Below are positions 62,020 through 64,000 of a stretch of DNA of 64,000 nucleotides, piece after piece. Both the position numbers and the translations under genes were made by a program. The DNA is taken from contig NZ_WQLA01000005.1 in NCBI RefSeq assembly GCF_009755275.1, forward strand, positions 248,001 through 312,000, given 5' to 3'. The stretch comes from Mucilaginibacter aquatilis. GTDB taxonomy: Bacteria > Bacteroidota > Bacteroidia > Sphingobacteriales > Sphingobacteriaceae. Each line of letters starts with the position of its first letter. Position 1 is the stretch's first letter. The notes under the pieces were generated by a model. That model was not told the origin of the DNA. It did no database searches and saw nothing but the letters and a program-made list of their open reading frames with translations.

Positions 62020-62709
62020 TCAATTTACCAGCAGCTTATATCCCCGGCCATGCACATTGATGATTTCTACACGCGGGTCATCTTTAAGGTACTTACGTAT
62101 CTTACTTAAAAAAACATCCATACTACGGCCATTAAAGTAGTTATCGTCATTCCAGATGTTGAGCAGGGCTTCTTCGCGGGTGAGCACTTCATTTTTTTTA
62201 AGGCACAACAACCGCAACAAGGCAGCTTCCTTGGTTGATAGCTTTTGAACCAATCCATCGGCAGTTATAGTTTGTGAAGTAAAGTCAAAATCGTATTTAC
62301 CAATTTTAAATGTAGTAGGCTTTTCCTCTTCGGTGCTGCCGGCGGCAGTACGCTTTAAAAGCGCATTTATACGAAGCAGCAATTCCTCAATGCGAAAGGG
62401 TTTGGTGATATAGTCATCGCCACCTAAATTAAATGCCTGGGTTTTGTCCTCAATCATGGCCTTGGCAGTAGCAAAAATAATAGGCACATGCTCATTTATT
62501 TTGCGTATTTCCTTGCCCAGGGTAAATCCATCCTTTTTAGGCATCATTACATCCAGTATCAGCAGGTCAAAATCACTTTTGGTAAATTCCTTTAATCCGG
62601 CATCGCCATCTTTGCAAAGCACTACATCAAATTTGCCTTTAAGCTGCAGGTAGTCTTGCAACAGGGCGCCCAGGTTGGCGTCATCTTCTACCAATAGTAT
62701 TTTCTTCAT
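62020..62709 (-). CDS. OmpR/PhoB family response regulator
   Basis: A 229-residue regulator. The receiver domain (1-120) has Glu8-Asp9-Asp10, phospho-acceptor Asp53 in LLILDVMMPKKDG, and Lys in YITKPFRIEELLL. A winged-helix DNA-binding domain (about 130-228) contains LSTKEAALLRLLCLKKNEVL, then SMDVFLSKIRKYLKDDPRVEI and INVHGRGYKLLV. The ATG overlaps the stop of the sensor kinase gene by 4 bases, so the two are translationally coupled and form a cognate pair. Target genes are unknown. Confidence 0.95.
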   Translation of the reverse strand: MKKILLVEDDANLGALLQDYLQLKGKFDVVLCKDGDAGLKEFTKSDFDLLILDVMMPKKDGFTLGKEIRKINEHVPIIFATAKAMIEDKTQAFNLGGDDYITKPFRIEELLLRINALLKRTAAGSTEEEKPTTFKIGKYDFDFTSQTITADGLVQKLSTKEAALLRLLCLKKNEVLTREEALLNIWNDDNYFNGRSMDVFLSKIRKYLKDDPRVEIINVHGRGYKLLVN

Positions 62710-64000
62710 GCAATATTGAATTTCAGTTCAAATTCAGAACCTTTTTCTTTTTCCGAACGAACGCTTATCATCCCTTCCAGGCGCTTAACTATAGTATTTA
62801 CATAACTAAGTCCTAACCCAAATCCTTTAACATCATGCAAATTACCTGTAGGTACGCGGTAAAACTGCTCAAATATTTTGGCTTGTTGGTCGCGGCTCAT
62901 ACCAATGCCTTTATCGGCCACACGTATAACCAGTTGGCTGCCTTTATTAAGAGTGCTTATGGTAAGTTCGGGCTCATCTTTACTATACTTAACCGCATTA
63001 TCAATTAAATTGAATATTACGTTGGCAAAGTGAAGCTCGTCGGCCTCTATAACGGCAAATTCGGCATCTAAGTGCAAATCAAGTTGGGCATTGCTCTTTT
63101 GCAGCTTTAGCTGCATGCTGTCTAATACATCGGTTATCAGTTCGTTAACATCAACCGGTTTTTTGTCGAGCTTGAAGTCGTTTTTCTCAATACGGGCAAT
63201 GTTCAAAACGCGCTCAATGTGGCTACCCAGGCGGGCATTCTCTTCATAAATTATGTCGGCCAAGCGGGTTACGCGGGCTTTGTCTTCAATAATCTCCTGA
63301 TCTTTTAAAGCCTCACTGGCAATCATGATGGTTGATACAGGCGTTTTAAATTCATGCGTCATGTTATTGATAAAATCGGTTTTCATTTCCGAAATTTTCT
63401 TTTGACGCAGTATGGTGAATATGGTGTAACCAAAGCATACAATAAGCACCATTAACAAACCACCACTAATGCTAAGCATGTAAGTCATGCTGCTTAATAT
63501 GTGCGAGTTTTTATCAGGAAAAAACAGCTGTATCTTACCCGGATCGTTAATTACATCCTTAGTAAAAATTGGGGTTTGATAGGTTTCGCTGGCATAAAAC
63601 ACAGGCTTCTCTCCTACCATGTCATATGCTTTTGAAAATATGAGCGAATCGTTATTAGCCGTGCTTACTTCATAGCTAAAAGGCAACATAATGCCTTTGT
63701 TATGTAATTCAAACCGCAGCAACGAGTCAATCCACAGGGTATTGATGCGGTCCTTTAATGGCTGGCCTGAGTTTTTATACTCTTCGGCCAGGTTTTGCAT
63801 TACGGTGAAGTTGGTTAACGTTACCTCGGTTTCTTTTTGATTTAATTTGGCAAGTGAATCTGCACGCAGCATTTGCTTTATTTGGGCAACCTTGCGCTCC
63901 TTTACTTTACGGTCATGCTCGCGCTGCCAGTAAGGGTTAATTCTTACCCGGGCCACTACCTGCGGGCCAAACTGCGGGTCAAGATAATGTTGGTAAGTAG
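62706..64000 (-). CDS. sensor histidine kinase, 5' end outside the window
   Basis: Cognate sensor of the OmpR-type regulator. The frame stays open through the right edge: codons before the GTG at 63956 read TYQHYLDPQFGPQVVARV, so that GTG is not the true start. A periplasmic or extracytoplasmic sensor part lies before a membrane helix (YMLSISGGLLMVLIVCFGYT). Next come HisKA with the H-box NNMTHEFKTPVSTI and the catalytic domain: N-box FANVIFNLIDNAVKYS, G1 RVADKGIGM, F-box IFEQFYRV and G2 KGFGLGLSYV. All key residues are present. The N-terminal transmembrane segment is not visible. Confidence 0.93.
   Translation of the reverse strand, partial: TYQHYLDPQFGPQVVARVRINPYWQREHDRKVKERKVAQIKQMLRADSLAKLNQKETEVTLTNFTVMQNLAEEYKNSGQPLKDRINTLWIDSLLRFELHNKGIMLPFSYEVSTANNDSLIFSKAYDMVGEKPVFYASETYQTPIFTKDVINDPGKIQLFFPDKNSHILSSMTYMLSISGGLLMVLIVCFGYTIFTILRQKKISEMKTDFINNMTHEFKTPVSTIMIASEALKDQEIIEDKARVTRLADIIYEENARLGSHIERVLNIARIEKNDFKLDKKPVDVNELITDVLDSMQLKLQKSNAQLDLHLDAEFAVIEADELHFANVIFNLIDNAVKYSKDEPELTISTLNKGSQLVIRVADKGIGMSRDQQAKIFEQFYRVPTGNLHDVKGFGLGLSYVNTIVKRLEGMISVRSEKEKGSEFELKFNIA

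Noticed and set aside
62706-63956. GTG at 63956 as the start of the sensor kinase
   Set aside because: The frame continues without a stop to the right edge, and the protein lacks its N-terminal membrane anchor, so the gene is cut by the window.
1-64000. tRNA genes, rRNA, CRISPR array or insertion sequence
   Set aside because: No cloverleaf-like sequence, rRNA block, regularly spaced repeat or transposase frame was recognised while reading.

Overview
The window looks like chromosomal DNA of a Bacteroidota bacterium, most probably of the family Sphingobacteriaceae (Mucilaginibacter or Pedobacter-like). The evidence is a moderate GC content, repeated TAnnTTTG -7 promoter boxes, few Shine-Dalgarno sequences, CarboxypepD_reg domains and SusC-type motifs, a bacterial GlnRS, a GH3-family protein, an SDR-type threonine dehydrogenase and a ligase-associated DEXH helicase. 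No rRNA, tRNA, prophage, IS element or CRISPR array was seen. The genes are short operons on both strands, with many convergent pairs that share a hairpin or overlap by a few bases. Both edges cut genes: the 3' end of kbl on the left and the 5' end of a sensor histidine kinase gene on the right.

Layout. 1-7 kb: kbl end, pheS, a lipoprotein that looks like a Rieske fold without its histidine ligands, a TetR regulator, a protein with seven short basic repeats, yebC, L-threonine 3-dehydrogenase (partner of Kbl in threonine breakdown) and asd. 7-11 kb: a GT87-like membrane glycosyltransferase, a LysR regulator, a PfpI/DJ-1 protein and two GNAT acetyltransferases. 11-17 kb: M61 and M28 peptidases in one operon, then ispH, a CrtW-like carotenoid ketolase and hemH (isoprenoid, pigment and heme). 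17-21.3 kb: AI-2E transporter, YtxH, holin-like protein and a 144-residue unknown, then an NtrC-type sigma-54 response regulator coupled to a 73-residue protein resembling only the histidine-bearing helices of a sensor kinase.

21.5-28.7 kb: glnS, exonuclease III, a DUF2059 protein, a lipoprotein, the Lhr-like helicase, a possible 25-residue membrane peptide and an MmcQ/YjbR protein. 28.7-37.5 kb: a von Willebrand A lipoprotein-like/secreted protein divergent from an ECF sigma factor and a composite membrane protein (anti-sigma-like N terminus, SusC-like pieces, TonB C terminus), pepT, a large TPR protein and a small membrane protein. 37.5-50 kb: two amidohydrolase-family proteins with lost metal ligands, a small membrane protein, an NHL-repeat lipoprotein, a DUF4920 protein, GH3, lptB, recJ, an MBL-fold hydrolase and a single-domain response regulator. 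50-64 kb: YceI, trehalase, an unknown exported protein, a GAF protein, an outer-membrane barrel with a kinase-like N-terminal region, a Crp/Fnr regulator, a DUF5686 outer-membrane protein and an OmpR/HK two-component pair.

Most of the content is housekeeping or envelope biology. The most unusual items are the stand-alone phospho-helix protein next to the sigma-54 regulator, the kinase-like/barrel fusion, the composite TonB/anti-sigma protein, the repeat protein and the REP-like palindromes, one of which supplies a false upstream start codon. All function calls come from reading the protein sequence and recalling families; no database search was run.
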